A stretch of 64,000 nt of DNA from Paulinella micropora (GCA_009731375.1 BJOX01000300.1:41221-105220), one strand, 5' to 3'. Positions 51,518-62,591 are shown, counted from the stretch's first letter. Made by a program: numbers and translations. The notes: generated from the letters alone by a model not told the origin.

Positions 51518-52537
51518 TTAACAGGTGTAAAAACCATCAAAGCATGTGAATGCTTGCGGTATCAATTTCAACTTGTCGAGGTCTCTGAGCTTCCGCTTGC
51601 ATGCACTGCTCTGCTCACGAGTTCCCATACGACAAGCCACCACTAGCTGTTGCTTGCGAGAGGGTACCGGTATAGGATGATCAATAAGCCGGTCCCTTAT
51701 TTCCTGCGCCCATATCGCCTTCTCATTATATGGCAGGATAATAGTATACGGCTTATTATTTTCGAATAAAGTCCGTAAGCATTTCTTCACTTCAGACAGT
51801 GAACGCGGCCACGTGGGCTCGTCACCCCAGAAATCAGTAATAAAACTTTTAATAGTTTCTGGTGGAGTATCCGGGATTCGCCCCGTTCTCCTTGGTACAA
51901 ACGCCTCCCTTTTTTCTTCTCCTACTTTCGCATGGAAACAGTATCCGTTAGTAATATGGACATCTGTTCCTACTCCTTCCGCGAATCTCGCCAACGACGG
52001 GCTTCTTTGTGCGACACATATAATCTCCTCCTTTCGCTTCTCGATTAAGTCATCAATAGACTTTTTGTCCCAATGGCATGTCGGAACTGTGACAGTGCAC
52101 ACTTGGGATTCCCAATTGTCGGTCCAGGACAGTTCATCCGGTCTTACGACATGGGGGTGAACGTACACCTCAAGTGCCTCATGTGCGATGGCCATCTTTT
52201 TGTGATCCGTCGCTAGACTCAGCTCATAAGCCTCATAAGAGTCAGTAGCGTTGAAGGGATCAATATCGTTCTTTTCTCCTCTTTTTACTCCATATATCAC
52301 TCGCCGTGCGGCGCAATCAATCACAGCCCCCATCGTAGCCAATTGGTCATACGATAGTAATATTGACCCGTGGTAACCGAGGACGACATAAAGTTCCATG
52401 CGGTATACTCGTGCGGATTTTAAATTAAAGGTCAGTGTGATGATTCCCGTGATGACCGTCCGGCTACCCACTCCCTTCAGAGTGCCAGTCGAATTTTTCA
52501 TATTTCCGTCCACCCAGTCCCGGTATCGATTAAAAAA
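51518..52537 (-). CDS. aspartic protease region of gypsy pol
   Basis: Contains the active-site triplet in FLIDTGTG right after a 10-N gap (52538-52547), then a shift of frame by one at the following GGG. After that the flap and second half read on (ILLSYDQLATMGAVIDC). The reading ends at an in-frame TAA (51518-51520), directly upstream of and in the same frame as the RT. The protein would cleave Gag-Pol. The frameshift at the gap may be an assembly error. The TAA is either a real inactivating mutation or a readthrough stop. Confidence 0.75.
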   Translation of the reverse strand, partial: FFNRYRDWVDGNMKNSTGTLKGVGSRTVITGIITLTFNLKSARVYRMELYVVLGYHGSILLSYDQLATMGAVIDCAARRVIYGVKRGEKNDIDPFNATDSYEAYELSLATDHKKMAIAHEALEVYVHPHVVRPDELSWTDNWESQVCTVTVPTCHWDKKSIDDLIEKRKEEIICVAQRSPSLARFAEGVGTDVHITNGYCFHAKVGEEKREAFVPRRTGRIPDTPPETIKSFITDFWGDEPTWPRSLSEVKKCLRTLFENNKPYTIILPYNEKAIWAQEIRDRLIDHPIPVPSRKQQLVVACRMGTREQSSACKRKLRDLDKLKLIPQAFTCFDGFYTC

Positions 52538-52547
52538 NNNNNNNNNN

Positions 52548-53124
52548 GTAAAAACTTCCGACCAACAACATTAATATTCGCCATCGTATCATTACCAACT
52601 TTTAATATTGTCTTCAATGTTTCGCAATAAAGTTCCGTATAACACAGAGCATCGGGCCTGTGTATATTGGCTGCGAGAACAAGAACTTTACGTTCCAAAT
52701 TTTGGAGTCTTGTCTCTAAGTTTTTCAACTCCTCCTTCTTCTCCTCCTGCTTCACCTCATTAACATTTTTATTATTCTGCGGTACTGGTGCGTTTACTAT
52801 TTGAGCGACATTGTCTTGTGGTACTTGAGTACACACATTGTCTTTTTGCTCGCCACCCGCCGCGACCGTAGACATTGAGTCTGTTCGTGGTTGTTTGCTT
52901 GGCCGAGGCGATACGTCTGCCATTGGCCTCCTCGCCTCCATCGCAAGTCTCGCCTTCCTATTTGCATCAGTTATCATTGGTAACCGTGCTGTATGAACGG
53001 GTATGAGACTACCTTGGGGCTGCAGTCTCTGTGTACCCACATCTTTGTTTTCACATAGAGGAAGCGTTGGCCCAGTCTGCACAACAGCATTAGAAAGCAC
53101 TGTGACTTTAGGGTTAAACTTCAC
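52548..53124 (-). CDS. linker between gag and protease of the gypsy element
   Basis: About 190 codons between the gag stop and the protease active site. Gln/Asn-rich with a coiled-coil stretch (EEKKEELKNLETRLQNLER). It probably belongs to the N-terminus of the Pol frame and would need ribosomal frameshifting or a separate start, since gag ends at 53158 in another frame. Confidence 0.55.
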
Positions 53125-53157
53125 AGTCTTCTCCTTCCTCTCTTCTTCCCCCTCCAG

Positions 53158-55050
53158 TCATTCCACCACCTCGAAACGATTACCTTGAGTAGTGTCCGGG
53201 TAGGATGACGTATCGGTCTCCGAGGCAGTGTTGTAGGCCTGAGCTCGACCGAAATTTGGGTTGGAGCTTGCCCACGAGCCTCCTCCTCCTCTGGGTGGGG
53301 GGGCTGGAGCTCGAACAGCTCTCCCTCCATAAGGGGTATATCCCCGACCTCCTCCTCTTCCTCTCTGAGGGGTTCCCTGCCACCTCGAGGCTCCTCTCCA
53401 TGTTCCTCCTCCTCCTCCTCCTCCTCCTCCTCCTCCTCGTCCTCCTGCTCCTGCTCCTCCTTCTCGTCCTCTTTGAGAGGCCTTTAAGTTCTTTTGTCTC
53501 TCCCTTTCCTCCTTCTTCTCCTTCATCCTCTTCATGTAGGTAATGATTGCCTCTCGTAACTCCTCATCATCACACATATTGGCATACCAACCTTCGTTCA
53601 CAGCGGCAATCTGAAGCATATTGAAAAGGCCCGGTTCCTTGCCTTCCGTCCTGCTCAGAAAATTTGCCCTTGCTGTTGGGTTCTGCCTATCATGATTGAA
53701 AGAGCAGTCTCTGTTCTCCATCTGTGCCTTACACTGCAAGCCCGCGAACCACCTCCAACATGCGGTCTTCAGGTCTGGCTCTCTCTGTCTCTTCCAACCG
53801 GCAACTCTGTTTGTGTACGTGGCTTGTGCGCCAACAGGTACACCGCCTGCCTGTGCCGTATGTGCCTCCGTGAGCGAGTCCATGTTTGAGCATGCACTCA
53901 TCACTTCTTGAAACAGTGCTGACGGAGCAACGCTTTGAACCGTATTTTCGAACACGTGTGTCTCGAGGAAGTTCTTGGACTTCACTGAGCTAAACGTCGA
54001 GCATTGTTGTATGAGCTGAGTAAGCTTACTCGGGTTAACTGTGTGTAACGCCGAAAAGAAATAGAGGATGATCGACTTGCGGCCATAGAATAGCCCATAG
54101 GAGGAAACTACCTCCGTAAGGGTCGCCGCCAAGCCAACAGCACTCCTCAAACTCATCGCCACTGTCTCAAAGATTTCAAATCCTATGAGAGTACCAGTGC
54201 AGAGATGCTGGTATCCATGAGATTGAAAATATGAAATGAGTGTGGCCACCGCCAGTTCACACTGAGCGTCTAGGCCTGTTGCATTGTTTCTCTTAATCTC
54301 CTCCTTCTTTCTCAAAAACTTGTACTGTGTCAGATCAAATCCCTCCGAGACTAGAGATTGGTCAAAAACAGTAACAAGGGCCTCGTATTCCTGCGTTTCG
54401 TCGCAAGGAAAAGCCTTCATGCAGGCATTGATCTCTTTGAGCTTGCTCAAAAGCGAAGCATCAGAGTCTTTGTCTGAGCTCGTCTTGGCATATAGCATGA
54501 GACTTGCCACTCCTCCTTTCTTCCCCTTGAAGGCATTTATGATGTTCTGTCTGTCCTTCTTCTCCGTGTTTGTGACCACCACCGTAGTTGAGCCCGAGGG
54601 TGCAGGGGCTGGTGGGGCAGGAGCTGGTGGGGTCAAATATGTCGGAGGGTGTGTCTTTGCACCACTCACTTTTGCTTTCATTCTTTCCAGTCTCATCGTC
54701 TTCTCGAACTCCTCATTCTCTTTCGCCTTCTTCTTCTCAGATATCACCAGCTTTTGAGCATGAGTGATAAAGGCCACCAATTCAGAAGCAGATCTGAGAA
54801 AATTATATTTCTCCACATATTGGTCAACACCTGCTTTGTTGGCGACCGGTGGTGCGTTACTAAGTGATTTAAGGACAGAGTGATCCTTGGTAGGAATCCA
54901 TCTCTTCCATGCCTCCTTATGCAGTAACGCACCCATCAACAGTCTGATCTTGGTCAGAACTCTGTCGGTCTTCTCTAACTCATCAATCACAGGATGAGTT
55001 TCTCCTGCTGCCTTAATGCTTTTTTCCATCTCTGCCTTCCCCTCCTCCAA
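53158..55050 (-). CDS. gag protein of the gypsy element
   Basis: About 630 codons, stop at 53158-53160. The N-terminal half is helical, with a Pro-rich linker (PPAPAPPAPAP). The middle resembles a capsid region. Then a CCCH-type zinc finger appears (C-x8-C-x8-C-x3-H in CWRWFAGLQC..CSFNH), not the retroviral CCHC knuckle. The C-terminus is a Gly/Arg (RGG-type) RNA-binding tail. No ATG is near the 5' edge of the open frame, so the true start may lie in the upstream frame (55056-55505) joined across a T7 run near 55067. Confidence 0.75.
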   Translation of the reverse strand: MEEGKAEMEKSIKAAGETHPVIDELEKTDRVLTKIRLLMGALLHKEAWKRWIPTKDHSVLKSLSNAPPVANKAGVDQYVEKYNFLRSASELVAFITHAQKLVISEKKKAKENEEFEKTMRLERMKAKVSGAKTHPPTYLTPPAPAPPAPAPSGSTTVVVTNTEKKDRQNIINAFKGKKGGVASLMLYAKTSSDKDSDASLLSKLKEINACMKAFPCDETQEYEALVTVFDQSLVSEGFDLTQYKFLRKKEEIKRNNATGLDAQCELAVATLISYFQSHGYQHLCTGTLIGFEIFETVAMSLRSAVGLAATLTEVVSSYGLFYGRKSIILYFFSALHTVNPSKLTQLIQQCSTFSSVKSKNFLETHVFENTVQSVAPSALFQEVMSACSNMDSLTEAHTAQAGGVPVGAQATYTNRVAGWKRQREPDLKTACWRWFAGLQCKAQMENRDCSFNHDRQNPTARANFLSRTEGKEPGLFNMLQIAAVNEGWYANMCDDEELREAIITYMKRMKEKKEERERQKNLKASQRGREGGAGAGGRGGGGGGGGGGGTWRGASRWQGTPQRGRGGGRGYTPYGGRAVRAPAPPPRGGGGSWASSNPNFGRAQAYNTASETDTSSYPDTTQGNRFEVVE

Positions 55051-55055
55051 GGCCT

Positions 55056-55505
55056 TTATTTCCCTTTAAAAAAATGAAATATGCCACTCGAGTTTTTCGA
55101 ACCCAGATTGGTCTTCATTTTTGTTACATCGACTGCCTCCTGACCAGTCGCGAGGAATCTGGCTATTGCTCTTGGGTTTGTGTACTGGAGGTAACCCTCA
55201 CATCGTGGGCCGTATGAACGTTCCCAAATCAGGGTTTGAGTGTACACCCCAAAGATAGCATCGAGTAATTCAAGGTGGGTGTGTGAGTCCCCAAACTTGA
55301 TATGCTGTATCTTCTTTCTCTCTTGTTGATCAGAGACCAGTTTGCAGAGGAGCTGTGTGTGTTCCTTCACTCTTCTGTCCACCTCCTTCTTCTCGGTCTC
55401 TGTGTGAGAACAGCAAGAACCACAGAGAGTTTGTATCTGATGTCTCCTTGTGAGCACACAGATATGGATTGGGCTAGAGGGTACGAGACACCTGCTTGAG
55501 ACCAA
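55056..55505 (-). CDS. upstream gypsy frame, probable gag N-terminus or leader
   Basis: 150 codons between the PBS and gag with protein-like composition (EKKEVDRRVKEHTQLLCKLV; WERSYGPRCEGYLQYTNPRA). It ends within a few bases of where the gag frame opens, at CATTTTTTTAAAGGG. A one-base slip or sequencing error in that homopolymer would fuse the two. Confidence 0.5.
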   Translation of the reverse strand: MVSSRCLVPSSPIHICVLTRRHQIQTLCGSCCSHTETEKKEVDRRVKEHTQLLCKLVSDQQERKKIQHIKFGDSHTHLELLDAIFGVYTQTLIWERSYGPRCEGYLQYTNPRAIARFLATGQEAVDVTKMKTNLGSKNSSGIFHFFKGK

Positions 55506-55642
55506 TCAAATTGTTTGTTTTGTGAAAGAGTTATGAGGGAGCTGTGTTGGAGTATTTGTTTTCGTCTGACGTCCCCGTGTGAGACAGGTCAGTGAAAATT
55601 CACTCTGTTGCCTGTGTGGCAAAGCAGAAAGAAATCACCCTA

Positions 55643-55657
55643 GTGATGTGGACTCCA
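55643..55657 (-). promoter_or_regulatory. primer binding site
   Basis: TGGAGTCCACATCAC on the minus strand, two bases inside the 5' LTR, starts TGG as expected for pairing with a tRNA 3' CCA end. The tRNA was not identified. Confidence 0.65.
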
Positions 55658-55659
55658 AA

Positions 55660-55897
55660 TGTAATGCCCCCAACGATAGCTAGTAAAAAGTCGGTAATAC
55701 AATCAAACACAGTCCTCAAAAGATGAGAATGATGTCTCGTTATATTAGCTCAGTGAAGCCAAAAAGGAAAACTGCAACAGACCAGGAATAAAATGGCACC
55801 AGGTCCAATCCGGACAGATAATACTGAAAAACAAGCTGGTGCACCTGTCACCAGGAAAAGGTACTGTTTATCGGCTATCCGGGGGGTGATGCCTACA
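55660..55897 (-). repeat. 5' LTR of the gypsy element
   Basis: 238 bp partner of 37806-38048, with TG..CA ends and the ATTA duplication just outside. Confidence 0.95.
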
Positions 55898-56129
55898 ATT
55901 ATGAGAACTAAGGAGTCTTTTTCAATACTTCAAGTGGAATATGAGTTGTGTCAACAGTTGGAGGTGTTCAAGTCTCCGGGGAACTCACTGAAATAATATA
56001 AAAAGGTGACGGCCTCGGAAGACTGCTATAGTCTTTACTAGTTAAATTGGATGCATATTTTTATTTATATATATCATTATTATTTCCTATGCGGACTGGG
56101 ACCGCGGCGGAAAAGCCTGCGTTCCGAGG

Positions 56130-56771
56130 CTAGGGAAATAAAATATAGATATAGGGAAAAACTTGAAAGGCAATAGTTAGCATTTTCTCAGAAAAGCCGG
56201 GGCTGGGCTGCTGGCCTTGCCCTAGCAAAGTACATTCGTGCCGCGAGTAGGCTGGTAACAGCCTTGCGTCCCAGACGACGCCGCGCGCGCCCCAGCTGTT
56301 CCAGAAATGCCAGCCGTCCTTGCAATAGCCACCAAGGTCCCTCCACAAAGCTTGTCCCGGCTGAGCTTGCATCTGTTCAACAAAAGCGACAAGGTGGGTT
56401 GGTGGCTGGGACCGGCCGTCCAAAGAAACGAGCTGTGTGGAAGGCTTGACGTTTACGTCGACCGTTTTGAAGACAACCCCACAACCACCGGTAGCCTGGA
56501 CCCACGCATAGATAGCTTGGTACGGCGCGCCGCCGTTGACGGCGCTGAAGTTGACAATGAAGTCCACGGCGAACCTGGCAAAACGCTTCCTGCACCTGTC
56601 GTCGGCGGCGCAGCTCTGGCAGCCGGTTTTGGCTGTGGTCCTGATCTTTCCGGTCTTTTGGTCAACCAAAAGCGCCTTGTACTGGTCTGAACTCGTGCAT
56701 TTTCTGTCAACCAGATGTTCGTGTTCTCGGTACCTTTGCAAAAGCTCGGGGCTGAACGGCCTAGCGGCCAT
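56130..56771 (-). CDS. hypothetical protein with Cys cluster
   Basis: Open for 213 codons from ATG 56769-56771, with a coding-like composition and no simple repeats. It contains a cysteine group (TGCQSCAADDRC, C-x2-C-x5-C) followed by basic residues, and a mid region (PYQAIYAWVQATGGCGVVF). An acceptor-like TTTTTTTTAG sits four bases before the ATG, so it may be an internal exon. The last ~35 codons look intronic: CACGAAT|GTACTTTG near 56236 could be a donor and CTATATCTATATTTTATTTCCCTAG ending at about 56133 an acceptor. No family is recognised and function is unknown. Confidence 0.55.
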   Translation of the reverse strand: MAARPFSPELLQRYREHEHLVDRKCTSSDQYKALLVDQKTGKIRTTAKTGCQSCAADDRCRKRFARFAVDFIVNFSAVNGGAPYQAIYAWVQATGGCGVVFKTVDVNVKPSTQLVSLDGRSQPPTHLVAFVEQMQAQPGQALWRDLGGYCKDGWHFWNSWGARGVVWDARLLPAYSRHECTLLGQGQQPSPGFSEKMLTIAFQVFPYIYILFP

Positions 56772-57329
56772 GCTCTAAAAAAAACACAGCGAGGCTCGGT
56801 AGCTCGGGAAAAAAAATCAGCAAGAAGGCAAGCAAAGAAAAACCAAAGTGGAGGAGGGCGCTGCCACTCTTTTTCCTTCCTTTATTTTTTTACTGGAAAG
56901 CTTTCTTCTTTTTTTTAGTTCCGTGCTACAAGAGGTGGGAAGAGTTTTTTTTGTTTCTTTTCTTCGCCTGCTAACTCCGCGGCCCCCCCCCCTGTCTCTT
57001 GCAGTACCCCGTCACGGCCCTTTCCTCTCCTCTCAGTTTTTCTTTTGTTTGGTTTTTTTTTCTGGGTTGACTGGAACCGCCCTTGGCCTCCTTTTCTTTC
57101 TCAAATTCTTTTTTTTTCTTGCCTCCACAACAGAGGTTAGCGAAGTGATAAATTTAGTACGAGACTTTTCTTTTTGTTTGTTTGTTTTACAAGAGTTTTT
57201 GTTTAATCTTTACCTGAAGCTTTTTTTTCTCTTTTGTAATAACACAAGCTATCCAGTAATTAACTCTGGTCTTAGATTAGCTTGCATCTTCACGGCTGCT
57301 CTCCAGAAGTTAAAAAAAAGCAAGTGAGG

Positions 57330-58155
57330 TCAGGGTGTTATTTGTAAATTAACATAGTTCACCGAGCCATCAGGGCCCCGAACATAATTGCAGTTCGCGT
57401 TCAAAGCAGGGCCCGTCGTTAAATAATATAAATTACCACTTGACGCCGCTAGGTAATTATACCACAAAATAGTGTTGCATCCGAGTACCAGCGTTTCGGG
57501 AGAACCCAAGCGGACGGATCCGCCCACTGGTTGCGATATGTCCGTACCGATGCACTGTGAACTGCCCCCATACCAATATATAAGAGCCACATTAAGGTTT
57601 GGACCGGTGATTATGAATTGCCTGTCCAACAAACTGCCGTACGACCCACAGTTGCACAAGAGGATGTAGTTGCTGACCGGATCCCTAGTTAGGCACTTGC
57701 CGTTTGCTTGCAACACGACCGGACCGGGAGGTGAAGTGCTTGCAGTAATAGAAGGGCTTGCACTAATGGTCGGTGTCCGCGATGGGCTGGAGCTTAAGCT
57801 CTTACTCGCTGATGCTGTCAAGCTTACAGTCGTTGAGCTAGTTGGCGTCACGGACCGCGTGGCCGAAGCTGATGGCGTCACGGACGGCGTGACTGATTTA
57901 GTTGGCGTCACGGACGGCGACAGCGAAATGGTTGGCGTCACGGACGGCGACAGCGAAATGGTTGGCGTCGCGGACGGCGTCGGGTTCTGCGTCAGCAGGT
58001 ACAGCGCGGTCCCGGCACTGCCGCATGGCAGCATTGCAATCTCTGCCGTAGACCCGCCGACGCCGACGCAGACATTTGAGCTCGCCAGCTGGTACAGCGG
58101 GCCGCCAAAGGCGGCCGACACGTTGCGCGAGCCAGCAAGTGCTACCTGCACCAGC
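57330..58155 (-). CDS. secreted or surface protein fragment with Ser/Thr/Pro repeats
   Basis: Terminal exon beginning after the acceptor CAACTGCCAG at 58156 and ending at TAA 57330-57332. The N-terminal ~60 residues have two Cys. Then comes a ~75-residue linker of SPSVTPTISL-type repeats ending SPPGP. The C-terminal ~120 residues have six Cys (GKCLTRD, LLCNCGSYGS, QCIGTD, LGCNTILWYN, NCNYVRG) and a repeated small-polar pattern like a lectin-type domain. The linker is typical of O-glycosylated extracellular proteins of algae and protists. No signal peptide is visible because upstream exons are missing. Plus-strand DNA around 57880-57970 shows the tandem duplication (GTTGGCGTCACGGACGGCGA). Confidence 0.65.
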
Positions 58156-59940
58156 CTGGCAGTTGAAAACGTTACTTAATCAGTACTCAAGTTGAACAAC
58201 TACAAGTTATGACAGTGACAGTTGATAAATAAACAGAAAAATAATCAGTGACTCAAGTTTTTTTGAAGTAACGGAACAAAAAACTTGACTCATGATACTA
58301 CTGAGAAATGTAAACTTGAACGATATAAACTTCCCAGGCTTGAAGTCTTTGGCAAAGTTAAGACAATATTGATAATTCTGTCCGATACGGTCACGGTATT
58401 AATGTTCATTCAGATCAATAGCTCCCCTCCCAGACCATAAGGATAGGTTGGAGTTGCGGTCGGATCGAAACGAATCGACTTACTAACACTGGCAGATGAT
58501 TGACCGATAGATCATAGTATCATGATGTGCTGAAAATGTGAATAAGCCAGAATAAAAAGAAAACTTGATGAATCAGTAAAAAAGATTGCAGATGTATATA
58601 GATCAATGCGCGATTATGTGCTTGCGTATATGCCGCCCCACTGTCATATCAGACTGAGCGGCACTTAACGACCTGCCAACTTTCAATTACTAACGTTGAC
58701 TTTTCATTCTTTTTTGACTGGCCAGTTAGATTCTCCTCCAATTTTATCCGAGGGAATAGTGTCTAGTCACCGACCGTCACTCGGCGAGTTCGGATAATTT
58801 TCACATTTTATCCCGGTTTGGTTCGGCTGGTCTTGATTCCACTTCTCAGCTCGCGCACCCTGACGAGGGCCCGCTCGAGGGGGAGAGGGCATTATGCCGG
58901 CCCACCCGGCGGTATATAATAATGGCACATGATTACCCGATGTTCCGGTCTGTTCGGTTATACGGAGTCCCTTCTACGTTAGGTATTCCTCATTCTACAA
59001 GTCGTTAGATAGTTGTTATATGATTAAATATTGAGTTATTTAATACCGTACTTGAACAGACTAACCGATTAAATAATTAATCGGTCTAACAAAGTCTACT
59101 TATTAATAAATAAACGAAGTGACCTCTCAGCTATTTACTGGTATTTCACCTACTCTCTGGAGTTAGGACTTAATGCAGCAATAGAGACTTTTAATAAGAG
59201 TTCGTTGTGTATTTATCCCTTGGGGTTGTATCCAAACTCACACATGCTGAAGAAATTTATTGCAGCTGTCTGAAACTTCATTGAATGTGGGAGACACCAC
59301 ACGTGAAAAAAACCTGATAACTTGAACGGATGATAGATATATACTGAAGCTACTACCTGCTGAGTTCGAAGTAGCTAGATGTTGGGTCCACTCATTTATG
59401 ACAGCACGAAAGAGATAAGCAAGCCAAGCAGGCCGCAGTCACTGCGGTTTTCTGACTTGGCAGCTTGTGCATAGGCTTGTGCGATTGTGCCCAAAGCAGT
59501 GATTGTGACATATAACTGACGACACTCAAGTGGCAAAACTGTCCAACAATCAACTCATTTTTCTCAATCAAAATCCAACACACGAAAACGTTGAGCATAC
59601 CCTTTCAAATCATTTGTCAGACAAGAGCTTTGAAACGATAATTTCAACGTTGCCATCGCACTAAAATTGATGCCGAATGTGACTAAAATTGATAGAGAGC
59701 GTTGAAATCCAAGTTGGACTATGTTGCCGTCCTTGAAAATGTCGTTAGTGACAAGCGCGGTGAAAGCCACGTGACATGTTCGAGCTGAGGTCAGCTGAAA
59801 GTGGTGTGTCAGCAGTCTACTAATGATAGAGGCTGGCACGTCAATACTAGCATAAAATACGTACACGATGTAAATATCGTAAAAAATTGGAAATGTGTTC
59901 GGCCTATGGTTGACGAAAATTTTCTTTACAGATAGTCTTC
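58156..59940. other. unique AT-rich DNA without a supported gene
   Basis: No long open frame or repeat. Upstream exons of the 57330-58155 gene may lie here on the minus strand but I could not place them. Confidence 0.5.
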
Positions 59941-59954
59941 CTCCCTCCCTATCT

Positions 59955-60040
<86 letters not shown>

Positions 60041-60208
60041 TTCGGGATTGATGAGATAACCAAGTAAACAACCAATTCAAACCAGCTTACAAACACGCCC
60101 CCCCCCCCCCCCCCCCCAAAAAAAAAAAAAAAAAAANNNNNNNNNNCATCATCAGCGGCAGGAGCAGCAGCAGCAGCAACAACAACAACAACAACAATAA
60201 CAAAAATA

Positions 60209-60243
<35 letters not shown>

Positions 60244-60266
60244 ACAATAATAATAGTGATAGTAAC

Positions 60267-60318
<52 letters not shown>

Positions 60319-60392
60319 AGCAGTGAGAAGTATTAGTAGTACTAGTAGTAGTAGTAGTAGTAGCAGCAGCAGCAGCAGCAGTAGTAGTAATG

Positions 60393-60443
<51 letters not shown>

Positions 60444-60882
60444 GTGCTTCTCTGTCAATGGCTGATGCATTTCTGCACATGCGCCTCCATCGTCTCACCC
60501 GTGAGGGGNNNNNNNNNNNNNNNNNNNNNNNNNNNNNNNNNNNNNNNNNNNNNNNNNNNNNNNNNNNNNNNNNNNNNNNNNNNNNNNNNNNNNNNNNNNN
60601 NNNNNNNNNNNNNNNNNNNNNNNNNNNNNNNNNNNNNNNNNNNNNNNNNNNNNNNNNNNNNNNNNNNNNNNNNNNNNNNNNNNNNNNNNNNNNNNNNNNN
60701 NNNNNNNNNNNATAGTGCTTCTCTGTCAATGGCTGATGCAAATCTGCACATGCGCCTCCATCGTCTCACCCGTGAGGGGAGTACGAAGAATTGACGATAG
60801 GCTCTAATGACACCCCCGCAAGGGCAGTTCCAACACTTCCAGACGGACCGGTATGTTCAATGAAAATACTGGTGGCACCGAC

Positions 60883-60944
<62 letters not shown>

Positions 60945-61015
60945 CAATCATCATCATCATCATCATCACTATCACCATCGTCAAAATCATACACGAAATT
61001 GTGCACTTTTCCCGC
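59941..61015. repeat. CT, CA, poly-C/A, CTA/TAG, AAT repeats and gaps
   Basis: CT and CA tracts to 60040, C and A runs to the gap 60137-60146, trinucleotides to 60440, a 68 bp unit (60441-60508) repeated after the 203-N gap (60712-60779), then AAT and ATC repeats to 60972. Confidence 0.9.
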
Positions 61016-61017
61016 CT

Positions 61018-61836
61018 TTACCCAACCCATTCCAGAGAGTTGGGCGCGTACTGGTGAGCTCCCGGGTACATGAAGGGCGAGAAAGAGGTGGCCAGAGCGT
61101 CTGCCTGCAGCAGCGGGGAGGGCACGGCGTTGCCCACCAGTGCAGAAGGCAGCACAGACGACTGGGTCTCAGGGTCGTAAGATTGCTCAGGGGAGCCTAC
61201 GGGGACAGGGCCGGGCGGGCTGTCGCTGGGCGATTGGGATAGCGGCGGGGAGTTTGAGACGTTTGAGTAGGGGGAGGAGGCGGAGGCGGAGGAGACAGAG
61301 CGGGCAGGCTCGTTCGGGGACGGGTTGAGCTCCTCGCTGAGCTTGACGAAGAAGTCGCAGTCCTGACATACATACATACATACATACATACATACATGCA
61401 TACATACATACATACATACACACACACACATACATACATACATACATACATACATGCATACATACATACATACATACATACATACATACATTACATACAT
61501 TATATGCAAATAAATTATATACATACATACATACATATAACATACATACATACACATAACATACATACATTACATTACATTACACGACACGACACGACAC
61601 ACGACATGAAATGACATGACATGCATACATACATACATACATACATACATACATACATACATACATACATACATACATACATACATACATACATACATAC
61701 TTTGTTGGAGAAAGCGGCGAGATCGGGGAAGGCGACAGCGCGACGCGAGTCTGCATGTACAACACGAGGCAGTAGGTAGATAGATGAATTGGATTGATGC
61801 ATGGACGGATAGCTGAATAGATGGATATAGATGTGT

Positions 61837-61891
<55 letters not shown>

Positions 61892-61902
61892 GGGGAGGGG
61901 GA

Positions 61903-61934
<32 letters not shown>

Positions 61935-62022
61935 GGGGGGNNNNNNNNNNCAGCGTAGGGGCGGTTGTCGTGTGTGTGTGTATGTGTGTCTGTGTGTCTG
62001 TGCGTGTCTGTGTGCGTCTGTG

Positions 62023-62055
<33 letters not shown>

Positions 62056-62120
62056 TGTATGTGTATGTGTGTGTCTCGTAAGCAGGTGTAGAGATAGCGA
62101 GCACGACATAAGGGCGGTTG

Positions 62121-62152
<32 letters not shown>

Positions 62153-62474
62153 ACCAGGTGTAGAGATAGCGAGCACGGCATAAGGGCGGTTGTCGTCGTC
62201 ACGCAGCAGGAACATCGTCGACACCTTTACAGGCATGCATGTATGTATGTATGTATTTATGTATGTACACATCTACACCTCAACTGACATCTTTTCTATG
62301 TTGCAAACAGAAAAAGGGCCTGACCGCTTCCACAGCCATGCCTTTGCGAATGCAGGCGTGACGGGTCAGCATCTTGAAGGACCCGCCATTGAGGAGCAGC
62401 TTGATGCCTTGTTTGACTTGGTCTTGGGAAGGTTCTTCACAGTCGGGGGTGCCGCTCAGATGCCGTCCTGTGTT

Positions 62475-62543
<69 letters not shown>

Positions 62544-62548
62544 ATAGT

Positions 62549-62591
<43 letters not shown>

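Larger units (their letters stand above)
37806..55897 (-). mobile_element. Ty3/gypsy LTR retrotransposon interrupted by a DNA transposon
   Basis: Two direct LTRs (37806-38048 and 55660-55897) start TG and end CA and are flanked by the 4 bp duplication ATTA (37802-37805 and 55898-55901). Read on the minus strand the order is 5' LTR, PBS, gag, protease, RT, RNase H, integrase, PPT, 3' LTR. Integrase downstream of RNase H defines the Ty3/gypsy order. Without the nested 8.4 kb insertion it would be about 9.7 kb. Frame breaks, an in-frame stop and roughly 5% LTR divergence (counted by eye) say this copy is old and inactive. Confidence 0.95.

Noticed and set aside
55056-55080. Programmed -1 frameshift at CATTTTTTTAAAGGG joining the leader frame to gag
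   Set aside because: The heptamer does not fit X-XXY-YYZ after a -1 shift (the A-site would read TAA). A homopolymer indel is simpler.
62325-62467. PAS region as a LOV photoreceptor domain
   Set aside because: The flavin-binding N-C-R-F-L-Q motif is not present where the fold would place it.
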